Shown here: positions 45,637 through 56,100 of the stretch, piece by piece
Numbering within the stretch: position 1 is the first letter of the stretch
Layout of the letters: each line of letters begins with the position of its first letter
Origin: Dyadobacter flavalbus
Lineage (GTDB): Bacteria; Bacteroidota; Bacteroidia; Cytophagales; Spirosomataceae
Assembly (NCBI RefSeq): GCF_006149045.1
Contig: NZ_VBSN01000027.1
Coordinates: 496,001 to 560,000, forward strand
Direction of reading: 5' to 3'
DNA: 64,000 nucleotides
The notes under the pieces: generated by a model
The model's database searches: none
What the model saw: only the letters and a program-made list of their open reading frames with translations
What the model was told of the DNA's origin: nothing
Made by a program: the position numbers and the translations under genes

Positions 45637-46338
45637 ATGAAAAAGTTATTTTTATCTCATTTGGCTGCTTTGCTGGCTTTGTGTTTATCCATTAATGCTT
45701 CGGCGCAGGAAACCCGCGGCTTCAATGTTTCCGGTTTCAACAAACTGTCCATGGGCAGTGCATTCAGAATCGAAGTCAAGCAAGGTAACAGGTTCAGCGT
45801 ATCGGCAAGCGGACGCACCGAAGATCTGCAGGATCTGGAAACTTCCGTAAAGGATGGCACGCTGCATCTGGGTTATAAAAGCAAAGGCTGGAACAGAAAC
45901 CGGAAAACGGTAAACGTTCAGATAACGATGCCGGCTCTGGAAGCTGTTGATTTTTCAGGAGCGTGCAAGGCGAATGTGGGCGATTTTACGGGAGTTAAAA
46001 GTATGGATATTGATGTTTCCGGCGCTTCGCAGGTTACAATGAGTTTTTCGGCCCCGAAAGTAAGCTTTGATTTGTCCGGCGCATCGTCACTGGTGCTTTC
46101 CGGCAAAGGCGATGTTCTGAACGGAGAAGTTTCGGGCGCATCTTCATTCAAGGGAAGAGATTTTTCCTGCAAGGTCGTCAACATTGATGCATCCGGCGCA
46201 AGCAGCGCAGCAGTTGTTGCCAGTTCATCGGTGCGTGCAGACGCCAGCGGCGCAAGCAGTGTCCGATACTCGGGAAATGTCCGTGATAACGAAGTTCATT
46301 CCAGTACTTCGGGCGCCAGTTCTGTAAAGAGGGACTAG
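45637..46338 (+). CDS. Secreted head-GIN domain (DUF2807) protein
   Basis: Predicted 233-residue secreted protein with a signal peptide ending INASAQ (about residue 24). The rest is a DUF2807 beta-helix with regular (D/V)(V/A)SGAS turns: DFSGACKANVG, DVSGASQVTMS, DLSGASSLVLS, EVSGASSFKG, DASGASSAAVV. It is similar to the C-terminal head of the preceding PspC protein, so the pair looks like domain duplication with one copy exported. Position and similarity suggest that both act in one envelope-linked system; there is no catalytic motif. Confidence 0.85.
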   Translation: MKKLFLSHLAALLALCLSINASAQETRGFNVSGFNKLSMGSAFRIEVKQGNRFSVSASGRTEDLQDLETSVKDGTLHLGYKSKGWNRNRKTVNVQITMPALEAVDFSGACKANVGDFTGVKSMDIDVSGASQVTMSFSAPKVSFDLSGASSLVLSGKGDVLNGEVSGASSFKGRDFSCKVVNIDASGASSAAVVASSSVRADASGASSVRYSGNVRDNEVHSSTSGASSVKRD

Positions 46339-46377
46339 ATTACAAGCACATTCCGGTTTCAAGTAATATTTTATAAC

Positions 46378-46412
46378 AAAAAAGGCTGTCATTCTTTATG
46401 GCAGTCTTTTTT
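46378..46412 (+). terminator. Terminator of the PadR-PspC-GIN operon
   Basis: A 15-pair stem with two G-T pairs (46378-46392 with 46398-46412) around a five-base loop. T-run on the plus side. It starts 40 bases after the GIN gene. The remaining gap to 46755 shows only A+T-rich sequence with short ATTTCAC-like words. Confidence 0.82.
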
Positions 46413-46755
46413 GGTTTTCAGGACATAGATTTATTTTATTGACATCATTTGCCAAAGAAGACAAATCCAGATCCGGACCGACTTCAATCTGACTAAGTTT
46501 TGTACGAAGTATTTCAAATTCTGCAAATACTTCCATTTGGCCTGCATTTTCCTTCTCCCTATTTTTAATTACAATCCGGAAGTTACTTCACCATTTCATT
46601 TTCCGACATTTCACTTTTCACATTTAACTTAATACATCTTGCTTCAGATCCCGCTATTATACTGGCAAGAAGTTTGTGGACATTTCCTGTGTTTGGCATA
46701 AATTCATTTCCTTTACAAATTGCAATTTCTCATTAACAAGAATACAGGCCGTGCC

Positions 46756-47598
46756 ATGATGAAAAATAAAGCATTACTACTGGCTATGCTGATCCTGACA
46801 GCCATGCAAGTATGCGCGCAGGGAAAGTCCCGGTTCGGCAATCGTTACATTAATCCTTTCGGGGTTCTGAGTCTGACGGGCGGAGTCGGCGTTGCCTATT
46901 ACATGGGTGATCTGAAAGACGGCGTGAATATGAAGCATCTCGGACTAGGGCCTTCAGTTTCAATCGGCGCATTGTACCGGCTGTCGGAACATGTGAGTGC
47001 ACGCGGAGAACTGCGGTTTTATCAGGTGTCCGGCGACCAGAAGTATGCCAGAAACTTTCAGAACAATCTTTCTTTCAGGACTTTTAACCCGGACATCAAT
47101 CTCGGTATTCAGGCTGATCTTTTTTCATATAACCGGCAGGCCCGCATTAATCCTTATCTGATGGCAGGCGCAGGGTTTACGCTGCTGAATCCAAAGGCAA
47201 AGCTGGATGGCAAATGGCACAAACTCGCGCCGCTTACAACGGAAGGAGTTAAATATAACCGTCTGCCGCTTGTATTTACTGCCGGAATCGGTACTTCTTT
47301 CAAAACTTCCGAACGTTTGAGCCTGGGTGTGGAGCTTTGTAATAACTTTGTGAATTCCGACTATCTGGATGACGCAAGCACGGTATACCCGAATCCCGAC
47401 CAGCTGCCAAGCGATCTGGCCAGAAGACTTTCCGACCGTTCTGCCGAAATAGGCCAGGAACCGCGGCAGCCCGGATGGAACAGGGGAAGTGCCAAGAGTA
47501 AAGACAGTTACCTTTTTCTGCAGATGCGCGCTACTTACCTGATCGGTAACCGGATGCAGGCGCAGGAAAGAAAGAAAACCCGTTGCCCGAAATTTTAA
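46756..47598 (+). CDS. Outer-membrane beta-barrel protein, function unknown
   Basis: Predicted 280-residue outer-membrane protein. ATG 46756 is chosen over an upstream TTG because MMKNKALLLAMLILTAMQVCAQ is a signal peptide. The body shows alternating strands (VLSLTGGVGVAYYMGDL; LGPSVSIGALYRLSEHVSARGELRFY; INPYLMAGAGFTLL; LPLVFTAGIGTSFK; LSLGVELCNNFV), as in eight-stranded barrels of the OmpA/DUF6089 kind. It ends with a basic Arg/Lys tail whose last codons overlap an alternative frame of the thioesterase. Neighbours give no functional hint. Confidence 0.75.
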   Translation: MMKNKALLLAMLILTAMQVCAQGKSRFGNRYINPFGVLSLTGGVGVAYYMGDLKDGVNMKHLGLGPSVSIGALYRLSEHVSARGELRFYQVSGDQKYARNFQNNLSFRTFNPDINLGIQADLFSYNRQARINPYLMAGAGFTLLNPKAKLDGKWHKLAPLTTEGVKYNRLPLVFTAGIGTSFKTSERLSLGVELCNNFVNSDYLDDASTVYPNPDQLPSDLARRLSDRSAEIGQEPRQPGWNRGSAKSKDSYLFLQMRATYLIGNRMQAQERKKTRCPKF

Positions 47599-47615
47599 TC
47601 TCTCATCATAACCAC

Positions 47616-48131
47616 ATGTTAAAGCCCAAGCATCCGCATCAGTCCGAAGTCACCATGACAGAAATGGTTCTTCCCAATGATACCAATACTTTAAACAATC
47701 TGATGGGTGGCAGGCTTTTGCACTGGATGGATATTTGCGCCGCCATTGCCGCGCAGAAACATTCCAACCGCATCGTAGTCACGGCTTCTGTTGACAATGT
47801 TTCCTTTACCGAACCGATCAAGCTGGGCAATATCGTTACCATGAATGCCAAGGTAACGCGCGCTTTCAATTCTTCGATGGAAGTTTTTCTGGAAGTGTGG
47901 GCCGAGGATATTCCTGCCGGCGTGCGCGTAAGTACAAACCGCGCCTTTTATACTTTTGTTGCCGTGGATCAGAACGGAAGGCCCATTGAAGTTCCGCACC
48001 TCGAACCGGAAACGGATGATGAAAAAGAACTTTATCTCAGCGCACTCCGCCGCCGTCAGCTGAGGCTTGTTCTGGCCGGCCGTATGAATCCAGCCGAAGC
48101 AACGGAGCTTAAAGCGCTTTTTCAGGGCTGA
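47616..48131 (+). CDS. Acyl-CoA thioesterase (hotdog fold)
   Basis: Predicted 171-residue hydrolase cleaving acyl-CoA to fatty acid and CoA. ATG 47616 gives MLKPKHPHQSEVTMTEMVLP, a normal family start; earlier in-frame residues overlap the upstream gene. The hallmark is NDTNTLNNLMGGRLLHWMDICAAI (Asn and Asp active site), then VVTASVDNVSFTEPIKLGNIV and NRAFYTFVAVD. It is similar in layout to YciA/BACH thioesterases. Followed 55 bases later by the RidA gene; the set thioesterase-RidA-gltX runs in one direction. Confidence 0.9.
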   Translation: MLKPKHPHQSEVTMTEMVLPNDTNTLNNLMGGRLLHWMDICAAIAAQKHSNRIVVTASVDNVSFTEPIKLGNIVTMNAKVTRAFNSSMEVFLEVWAEDIPAGVRVSTNRAFYTFVAVDQNGRPIEVPHLEPETDDEKELYLSALRRRQLRLVLAGRMNPAEATELKALFQG

Positions 48132-48186
48132 TAATTTAATCCGCACATCATTTTTGGTAATTTTACCAAATCAATTTATCCATTTT

Positions 48187-48555
48187 ATGCCAAAAGAAAT
48201 TATATATTCAGAAAAAGCGCCGGCTCCGATCGGGCCTTACAGCCAGGCTGTTAAAGTAAACGGAACGCTTTATGTTTCAGGTCAGATTGCAGCAGAACTG
48301 GCGACTTCCGGCGATATCAAAGCAGAGACAGGCGTGGTCATGCAGAACATCGGCCATATTCTCGGAGCAGCCGGGCTGGGATTTGCCAACGTGGTTAAGT
48401 CGAGCATATTCCTGAAAGATATGAATGACTTTGCAGCGGTAAACGAGATTTACGGAAGCTTTTTTACCAGTGAACCGCCGGCGCGCGAAACCGTACAGGT
48501 TGCAAAGCTGCCCAAAGATGTGAATGTAGAAATTTCAGTAATTGCAGTAGAATAG
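48187..48555 (+). CDS. RidA-family enamine/imine deaminase
   Basis: Predicted 122-residue RidA (YjgF/YER057c) protein, which hydrolyses reactive 2-aminoacrylate-type enamines. ATG 48187 (MPKEIIYSEKAPAPIGPYSQAV) is the family start. Conserved elements are LYVSGQIA, TGVVMQNIGHILGAAGLGFANVVKSSIFLKD in two parts, and the Arg in PPARETVQVAKLPKDVNVEI, the substrate-carboxylate ligand. Length is exactly typical. Confidence 0.93.
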   Translation: MPKEIIYSEKAPAPIGPYSQAVKVNGTLYVSGQIAAELATSGDIKAETGVVMQNIGHILGAAGLGFANVVKSSIFLKDMNDFAAVNEIYGSFFTSEPPARETVQVAKLPKDVNVEISVIAVE

Positions 48556-48603
48556 CACGCCCGCACCAGGATTTGTTGCCACATTCTTAAAAGCTCATCC
48601 AAA

Positions 48604-48665
48604 TCATTTGTGACTACTAATGACCATCAATGACCATTAGTTTCCATCCATGACAAAAAATGACT
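48604..48665. repeat. Short degenerate repeats ahead of gltX
   Basis: Near-copies of AATGACCAT and CCATGACAAA occur three or four times between ridA and gltX. Too short and imperfect to assign a role. Confidence 0.4.
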
Positions 48666-48696
48666 TTCAAAACCAGAATTTAATAGTCAAGAATAA

Positions 48697-50247
48697 ATGA
48701 ATAATCAACCCGTCCGAGTAAGATTTGCCCCCAGCCCGACAGGCCCGCTTCATGCAGGCGGTGTCCGCACCGCTTTGTACAATTATTTGTTTGCGCGCCA
48801 GCAGGGAGGCCAGATGTTGCTTCGTATTGAAGATACCGACCAGAACCGCTACGTTCCGGGTGCAGAGGAATATATACTGGAAGCACTGGAATGGCTGGGT
48901 GTAAAAATCGACGAAGGCCCGCAGCAGGGTGGCCCGAATGCACCTTACCGCCAGTCGGAAAGAAAAGAAATGTATATGGAATACGCAGAAAAGCTGATCC
49001 GAGAAGGAAAAGCCTATTATGCTTTCGATACGGCCGAAGAACTGGACGAAATGCGCAAAAGACTGGAAGCTGCAAAAGTGGCAGCCGCGCAGTACAACGC
49101 CATTACACGCATGGAAATGAAGAATTCGCTGACTTTGTCTGCCGAGGAAACCAAGTCCAGGCTGGAAAGCGGAATGCCGTATGTCATCAGGATGAAAATC
49201 ATGCCGAAGGAAGACATCCGTTTCAATGACCTGATCCGCGGCTGGATTGTTGTTCACTCTTCACAAATAGACGATAAGGTGCTGATGAAGTCCGACGGCA
49301 TGCCTACGTATCATCTTGCCAATATTGTGGACGATCATCTGATGGGCATAACGCACGTGATCCGTGGTGAAGAATGGCTTCCTTCTGCTCCTTTGCATGT
49401 TTTACTGTATCGCTACCTTGGCTGGGAAAGCACCATGCCACAGTTTGCACACCTTCCCTTGCTGCTGAAACCGGACGGGAACGGCAAGCTCTCCAAGCGG
49501 GATGCAGACCTCGGCGGATTTCCGATATTTCCGTTGCAATGGACCGATCCGGTTACGGGCGACAAGGCAAAAGGGTTTCGCGAAGAAGGCTATCTGCCGC
49601 AGGCAACGGCCAACTTTCTGGCACTGCTCGGATGGAATGCCGGAACGGAGCAGGAGCTTTTCAGCATGGAAGAAATGATCCGGACTTTCAGCTTTGACCG
49701 GGTACATAAAGCCGGAGCAAGATTTGATATTCAGAAAGCCAACTGGTTTAATCAGCAATACCTGAAACAGCTTGACGATCAAGAAATCATTGCGCAGCTG
49801 AAACCGCTTTATCAGCAAAAATCAATTTCCGTCAATGAAGACCAGATTGCACAGATCGTTCATTTGCTGAAAGACCGTGTGCATTTTGTGCGCGAAATTG
49901 CGGATGAATCCGTCTTTTTGTTCCATGCGCCGGAGACCTACGATCAGGATACGGCAGTGAAAAAATGGAATGAAGAAGCTGTAAATGCCATTTCAGGATT
50001 TAAAGATGCTTTGGCCGGATTTGAAGGCAGTTTTACCGCTCATGACATCAAGGATAAACTTTCAGCCACAATGGAAAATCTTGGCGTTAAAATGGGCAAA
50101 ATTATGCAGGCACTGCGGCTTGCGGTTACCGGAGCAGGTGCCGGCCCGGATCTGATGATCATCATGGAAATTCTTGGAAAGGAAGAAGTGATCAGAAGGC
50201 TTGAAAATGCACTTGACCGTTTACCGGCACAAATTCGCCTGGCATAG
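48697..50247 (+). CDS. gltX: Glutamate--tRNA ligase
   Basis: Predicted 516-residue class I synthetase charging tRNA-Glu. Signature HIGH equivalent is RFAPSPTGPLHAGGVRTALYN (residues 9-29, shown in part: GPLHAGG), and KMSKS equivalent is GKLSKRDAD near residue 264. LRIEDTDQNRY and GWDDHL-like VDDHLMGITHVIRGEEW are family motifs; the anticodon-binding alpha-helical domain fills the C-terminal third. Length and motifs are complete. A gene-internal alternative start is not suggested. Confidence 0.95.
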   Translation: MNNQPVRVRFAPSPTGPLHAGGVRTALYNYLFARQQGGQMLLRIEDTDQNRYVPGAEEYILEALEWLGVKIDEGPQQGGPNAPYRQSERKEMYMEYAEKLIREGKAYYAFDTAEELDEMRKRLEAAKVAAAQYNAITRMEMKNSLTLSAEETKSRLESGMPYVIRMKIMPKEDIRFNDLIRGWIVVHSSQIDDKVLMKSDGMPTYHLANIVDDHLMGITHVIRGEEWLPSAPLHVLLYRYLGWESTMPQFAHLPLLLKPDGNGKLSKRDADLGGFPIFPLQWTDPVTGDKAKGFREEGYLPQATANFLALLGWNAGTEQELFSMEEMIRTFSFDRVHKAGARFDIQKANWFNQQYLKQLDDQEIIAQLKPLYQQKSISVNEDQIAQIVHLLKDRVHFVREIADESVFLFHAPETYDQDTAVKKWNEEAVNAISGFKDALAGFEGSFTAHDIKDKLSATMENLGVKMGKIMQALRLAVTGAGAGPDLMIIMEILGKEEVIRRLENALDRLPAQIRLA

Positions 50248-50355
50248 TTGTATTATAACCACAGGATCAATTTCAGATATTAACTGAATATTTATTGCAT
50301 ATTTTCGTAATCATTGAACAACGGACCGTTCCAACGTTCCACTGCTATCAATCAC

Positions 50356-50607
50356 ATGGCTAAAAAGAAACAAACCGATATAGCAAAGCCGGATGCGGAA
50401 AAACCCCGCGTTCATAAAGATCTGGACGGCTTTGACATTCAGATTAATTCATTCGGTGAAATCACGACGAGTTTTGATATGGACCGCATCAATGAATTTC
50501 TGAACAAGAATGTGGATGACAAAAAGCTTCGTGACCGGGAAGATATTCCGGGCCGGAAAACACGGAAATCGAAGAAAAAGAAAACCAGTGAGGAAGAAGA
50601 GGAGTAA
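50356..50607 (+). CDS. Small charged conserved-looking protein, 83 residues
   Basis: Predicted 83-residue protein, start ATG 50356 ([19 protein letters not shown]). The centre reads [29 protein letters not shown], a compact core, and the ends are lysine- and glutamate-rich ([15 protein letters not shown]). No family is recognised with confidence; small proteins of this type are common in Cytophagales. It sits between gltX and the AIM24-like gene on the same strand. Confidence 0.7.
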   Translation: MAKKKQTDIAKPDAEKPRVHKDLDGFDIQINSFGEITTSFDMDRINEFLNKNVDDKKLRDREDIPGRKTRKSKKKKTSEEEEE

Positions 50608-50660
50608 GAACAGAGTCCGTTAAAAGTTCACAGCGACTATTCAAAATAAAATGTACGAAG

Positions 50661-51440
50661 ATGATCTCACACGAAATTGACTACAAAATCATTGGCGATG
50701 ATATCCAGGTTGTGGAAATCGAGCTGGACCCCAATGAAACTGTCATTGCAGAAGCCGGTGCCATGCTTTTTATGGAAGACGGCATTCAGTTTGAAACCAA
50801 AATGGGCGACGGCTCCGAAGCGAATCAAAGTATTATGGGCAAGATTTTTCAGGCTGGAACAAGGCTTCTGACCGGAGAATCGCTGTTTATGACGCATTTT
50901 ACAAACAGAGGAATCGGAAAAAGAAAACTTGCCTTTGCCGCACCTTATCCCGGAACGGTCATGCCTATTGACTTGTCCAAAATATACGGCAATGAGCTGA
51001 TTGTTCAGAAAGACGGTTTTCTTTGCGCTGCGATGGGAACAAGCATGAAAATCCATTTTAACCAGCGCTTCGGCTCAGGCTTGTTTGGCGGCGAAGGGTT
51101 TATTCTTCAGAAACTGAAAGGCGATGGAATGGCATTTGTGCATGCCGGCGGTGTAGTGATGGAACGTCAGCTGAACAATGAAACACTGCGCATTGATACG
51201 GGTTGTGTAGTTGCTTTTGAACAATCGTTAAGTTTTGATATCCAGCGGTCCGGCGGATTGAAATCCATGGTATTCGGCGGAGAAGGCATGTTTCTGGCAA
51301 CCTTGCGCGGCACGGGCCGTTGCTGGATCCAGTCCATGCCTATTTCCAAGCTCATTCAGCGACTTGCCATCGGCGGGCCTAATTCCAGAAAAGAAAGCGG
51401 TTCGGTCATCGGCGGTCTGGGCAGCTTGTTTGAAGATTAA
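50661..51440 (+). CDS. TIGR00266 / AIM24-family protein
   Basis: Predicted 259-residue protein of the TIGR00266 (AIM24-like) family with a double-psi-like beta fold. Signs are [30 protein letters not shown], followed by [22 protein letters not shown], and glycine-rich [16 protein letters not shown] with [11 protein letters not shown]. Members occur widely; some are tied to membrane or tellurite stress, but function is unsettled. It ends 60 bases before a strong hairpin shared with the convergent susD gene. Confidence 0.85.
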   Translation: MISHEIDYKIIGDDIQVVEIELDPNETVIAEAGAMLFMEDGIQFETKMGDGSEANQSIMGKIFQAGTRLLTGESLFMTHFTNRGIGKRKLAFAAPYPGTVMPIDLSKIYGNELIVQKDGFLCAAMGTSMKIHFNQRFGSGLFGGEGFILQKLKGDGMAFVHAGGVVMERQLNNETLRIDTGCVVAFEQSLSFDIQRSGGLKSMVFGGEGMFLATLRGTGRCWIQSMPISKLIQRLAIGGPNSRKESGSVIGGLGSLFED

Positions 51441-51500
51441 ATTGTTCTCGCAATATCAAAAGGACGTTTTTTCATAAGTCCTCATAAAATATTTCCCAAT

Positions 51501-51545
51501 AAAAAAGTCAGCTCCCGTGCACATGCACCGGAGCTGACTTTTTTA
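51501..51545. terminator. Bidirectional terminator between AIM24-like gene and susD
   Basis: AAAAAAGTCAGCTCC (51501-51515) pairs with GGAGCTGACTTTTTT (51531-51545), with GTGCA/TGCAC continuing inside after one mismatch. T-runs exist on both strands, fitting two convergent genes. Confidence 0.92.
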
Positions 51546-51558
51546 TTCAATCAAGAAA

Positions 51559-53130
51559 TTAATAACCGGGATTCTGAGGAGTCAGGTTTGGGTTATTTTT
51601 CATTTCCTGAACTCCAAGCGGGAACAGCAAATGTTTTTCCTGCAATGCTACGCCGGAACCTACGTTCAGGTTAAGATGGCCTACGAAGTTGTCAAATCCT
51701 TTTGTTTTTTCGTTGAACACCTTACGCAGACGCACCATATCGAACCAGGTGATGCCTTCGTAAGCGAACTCATACCAGCGCTCTCTCCATACGGCTTCGC
51801 GGAAAGATGCCTGTGTGAAAGTTCCCAGCGCAGGCGTTGCAAGCTTGGCTCTGTCTCTTATCCTTTTGTATGCGTCATATGCTTCCTGAGTTGGCCCGCC
51901 AACTTCATTTTGTGCTTCTGCATAGATAAGCAGCACTTCCGCATAGCGGATCAGCGGAACGTTCAGGTTATTGTTACGGGTGCCCGGTACGCCTTGTGTG
52001 CCATTTGCGGTTATGTTGAAATGCTTGAAAACATAAGGTGCACCAAGGTTAAACCTTGCACCGTCACCGTTTGTAAAGTAAGTGGTGTAAAACCATCCTT
52101 CCTGATCAACCGTACGAAGGTCGCCTTTTTCGTAGGAATTGTAGAAAGAAAGCGTTGGAACCGTACTTCCCGTTCCGCCCGGACCTGAATAAGTAACAGG
52201 TTTGAAGTTAGGATAATAATCTCCAAGCGGGTTGCCTGCTACCGAAATGTTGTACTGGATCATGAAGATATGTTCCAGACGGTTTTTCAGGCTTTCCTGA
52301 TGCACTTCCTTGTACGTATTGAAAAGGTTTAGCTGAGTCGGGTTTGCCTTGGAGTAATTGATTACTTCCAAAGCCTTGTCGGCAGCCAGTTTGTAATGCG
52401 ATGCGCCTTTGCTTAGCGGAAATCCGGCCATTGTCAGGTATACTTTTGCAAGCAATGATTTGGCAGCAATGGTTGTAGCGCGACCGCTTACGTCTGTCAT
52501 AGGAAGGCCTGCAGATTCAGCAGCCAGCAAATCTTCAACGATCAGGTTGTATACATTTTCCTGCGGAGCGCGGGACGGAAGAAAATCTTCGGAATTGGCA
52601 GTTTGTGGTTTTGTGATCAACGGAACATCACCCCAAAGTCTTACTGCATAGAAATAAGCCCATGCGCGTAAGAAACGGGCTTCTCCCAGCAATCTTGTTT
52701 TCTGTGCTTCTGTTGCCGGAGCCAGGAAAGGAATGGTCGGAATCTTGTCCAGTGCAAGATTTGCATTGGCAATAATCCGGTACAAACCATTGTACCAGTT
52801 GTTGACATGCGCCGTGTTTCCGTCATACGTCAGCGAGTACAGGTTGTTCAAATCCGAATTCTGACCGGTTTCTGTGGTTGCTGTTCCGGTTACGGCTTCA
52901 AGCATCTGCCAGTTTGCGGAAAAGATACCGGCCCCGTCACCATAAAAGCGAAGGCCTGCATAGGTTGCAGCTACGGCAGCTTCTGCGTGATCGGGAATCG
53001 TGTAAAAGCTTTCCGGCGTCAGGTTGGACGGATCTTGTTCGTCAAGGAAGTCTGAGCAACTCGTCGGGCCAAGCAAAATGGACCCGCAGAGCAATACTTT
53101 GGCTACATTTTTTAAACTATATAACTTCAT
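51559..53130 (-). CDS. SusD/RagB-family outer-membrane lipoprotein
   Basis: Predicted 523-residue glycan-binding lipoprotein that caps the SusC transporter. ATG 53130 (MKLYSLKNVAKVLLCGSILL) is used because the frame's earlier codon is TTG; lipobox PTSC near residue 25, then DFLDEQDPSNLTPESFY. Family motifs: AWAYFYAVRLWGDVPLI (TPR region), AAKSLLAKVYLTMAG, and the C-terminal WYEFAYEGITWFDMVRLRK with LFPLGVQEMKNNPNLTPQNPGY. It follows susC by 36 bases on the minus strand. The ligand is unknown because no glycoside hydrolase or lyase lies next to it. Confidence 0.95.
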   Translation of the reverse strand: MKLYSLKNVAKVLLCGSILLGPTSCSDFLDEQDPSNLTPESFYTIPDHAEAAVAATYAGLRFYGDGAGIFSANWQMLEAVTGTATTETGQNSDLNNLYSLTYDGNTAHVNNWYNGLYRIIANANLALDKIPTIPFLAPATEAQKTRLLGEARFLRAWAYFYAVRLWGDVPLITKPQTANSEDFLPSRAPQENVYNLIVEDLLAAESAGLPMTDVSGRATTIAAKSLLAKVYLTMAGFPLSKGASHYKLAADKALEVINYSKANPTQLNLFNTYKEVHQESLKNRLEHIFMIQYNISVAGNPLGDYYPNFKPVTYSGPGGTGSTVPTLSFYNSYEKGDLRTVDQEGWFYTTYFTNGDGARFNLGAPYVFKHFNITANGTQGVPGTRNNNLNVPLIRYAEVLLIYAEAQNEVGGPTQEAYDAYKRIRDRAKLATPALGTFTQASFREAVWRERWYEFAYEGITWFDMVRLRKVFNEKTKGFDNFVGHLNLNVGSGVALQEKHLLFPLGVQEMKNNPNLTPQNPGY

Positions 53131-53166
53131 AATCAATGTTTTTATTAAAATAAATGAATTGGCTTG

Positions 53167-56100
53167 TTAAAATGCGATCTGTAAACCTGCCATGTAAGTA
53201 GTTGGTTTCGGATAGCCGTGCCAGATCATACCCTGAGAGAAAACGTTGCTGTTCTGATCTCCGTTTGTAGGTGTAACTTCCGGATCGCCGTGCGGGTACT
53301 TGGTAAGCAGGAAGAAGTTCTGGGCAGAAAGATAAACTCTCAGTTTGCTGAGTTTGATTTTGCTGACCACATCGGACGGAATGTTGTAGCCCAGCAAAAG
53401 GTTTCTTCCGCGCAGGAACGATCCGTCGAAAATCCAGTGCGAATCTACGTTTGTAACATATCCTGCTCTTGTTTCACGAATCTGTGCAACCGGCGTGTTC
53501 TGGTTGGTTGGCGTCCATGCATTCAGAACGGTCGTGTAGCTGTTGGCAATCGAAACACGGTCTTCGCTCGGGTGAAGCGTCATGTCCATGACGTCGTTAC
53601 CGTATGAATACTGTACATCAAAGGTAAGATCGAAATTTTTGAAACGAACGGTGTTGGAGAAGGTACCCCATGCTTTCGGGCTACCGTTTCCGATAATTGT
53701 ACGGTCAGCATCTGTAATAGCACCATCGCCGTTGATGTCGCGGTATTTGATATCGCCCGGAAGCATCGTCAGGTTATTGCGGTAGCTGGTGAATTTCGCA
53801 GCCTGATCTCTTTCCGCTTCGCTCCATGTTCCTTCACGGATAAGTCCCCAGAACGATCCAACCGGCTCACCGATGCGGATAATACCCGTCTGGTTTGTAA
53901 AGTTAGGACCGCCCACACCGAAAATGTCGGAAGGTGTTGCCAGTGAAAGCACTTTGTTTCTGTTCAATGAAATATTGAAGCTTGTGTTCCAGGTGAAGTC
54001 ACCTCTTTCAATGTTCGTTGTGTTCAGAGTAAATTCAAACCCTTTGTTCTGCATGGAACCGATGTTCTTTCTGATTACAGCATAACCGCTTGAACGTGGT
54101 ACCGGCGCATCCAGAAGCATGTCCGTGGTTTTTCTGTAATAAAAATCGGCTTCAACAGAAATTCTGCCTTTCAGGAAACTGATTTCAATACCCGCATCGG
54201 TTTGTGCCGTTTTTTCCCATTTCAGATCAGGGTTAGCCAATCTGTTGATACCCGTTCCGCTTACTCTTGCATCGTTGTAAACCGTAGCGTAGGTAGAGCT
54301 TAGCAGAGACAAGGAGGAATACGGAGGAATTTCGGAGTTACCCGTCAAACCGTAGCTTGTACGAAGTTTCAGACCGGAAATGACGGAATTGCCTTTCAGG
54401 AATTCTTCGTCAGATACTTTCCATGCCAGGGCAGCAGAAGGGAAAAATGCGAATTTATGGTTATCCCCGAACTTGGAAGATCCATCCGCACGACCTGTAA
54501 ACGTAACGAGATACTTGTCAAGCAAGGTATAGTTGACACGTCCAAAGTACGAGTTGAATGCAAAGCTTTGTGCACCTGAGTTTACACCCGGCAGTGTGGC
54601 ACCTGCACCCAGGTTTTCGTATCCGAAATAATCCGTTGAGAAGTTACGAACGCTTGCAGCTGTGGTTGCAACATTCGTTTTTTGCCATGAAATACCCGCA
54701 AGTGCGTTAAATGCATGAATGCCGACTGTTTTGTTGTAAGTCAGGTAGTTTTCCCATGACCAGAAAGTTTCTTTTCTGGCGTCTTTGCTGGCTGTACCGA
54801 ATTCGGATATGGCCAAAGTACGTGTCTGCGATTGGTTTACTTCCTGGTTAACAACGTTTATACCTAAAACAGAACGTAGTTCCAGGCCTTTTGCCAGCGT
54901 AAGATTGCCGTACAAGCTACCCAATGTAGTAGCCGTGTTCACAATGTATTTACGTCCGGTTAACCTGTGAATCGAGCTGAATGAGCCTTCTGCCTGAGGG
55001 TAATCCCTGTTGTTGGCAAAAGTTCCGTTCGGGTACCGTACAGGTAGAAAAGGGAAATCTTCAACCATCTGGCGAGGCACGGCATCGTTGATGTCCACTA
55101 GGTTTTCACTCTGGTTGTTATAGCTCAGCGTTGCTCCGATTTTAAGCCATTTTTTAACCTGATCGTCAATGCTGAAACGCGTTGAATAACGATTCAGGTA
55201 AGATTCTTTCAGTAAACCCTGATCATCGCGGTAGCCAAGAGACAAAGCGTATGTTGTTCTTTCATTACCGCCGCTGAAACCCAGCTGATGGTTTTGGGAA
55301 ATTTTATTCTGCGTTGCTTCTTTGAACCAGTCTGTATCATAGTTTGGCTTGTAGCTGCCATCCGGCGCCAACGTAAATACATCCGGGTGCTGCACTGAAA
55401 AGTCTCTTCTGCGCGTTTGCGGGTTCAGGTTGGCATATTTTCCGGAAGCCCAGCCCGCAGGGTCAAACTTTTCGATGTTTGCATAGGCAAGATCCTCAAC
55501 ATCCAGATACTGCTGTGCATTCAGCGTATGCGGTCTTTTCGGCCCGATCGTCGGTACGCTCACATCTACATTGTAAGTAATGACTCCTTCGCCCGATCTT
55601 CCTTTTTTGGTCTGGATAAGGATTACACCATTGGCACCTCTTGCACCGTAAATAGCCGTTGAAGATGCATCTTTCAGTACTTCCACCGATACGATGTCAT
55701 TCGGGTTGATATAGTCAATCGCCGAGCTGTACTGGTTTTGTGTTCCCTGCGGAAGCATGACACCATCCACAACGTACAACGGGTTGTTGGAAGAGTTGAT
55801 GGAGCTGAAACCACGGATACGCACATTGCTTCTTCCGCCCGGACGTCCGGAGTTAACGTTCACCTGAACCCCGGATACTTTACCCTGCAAAGCCTGGTTC
55901 AGCGAAGGAGCCGGACGTTCTTTCAGTTGTTCTTCTTTAACGGAACCTACCGCGCCGGTCAGATCCGATTTTCTGGCGGTACCGTAACCGATAACGACTA
56001 CTTCACTCAACGCTTTGGAATCGGACTCAATGGCCACATCCAGTTCGCTGCGGTTGCCGACGGCAATTTCCTGGCTTATATAACCCACAAAGCTGAAAAC

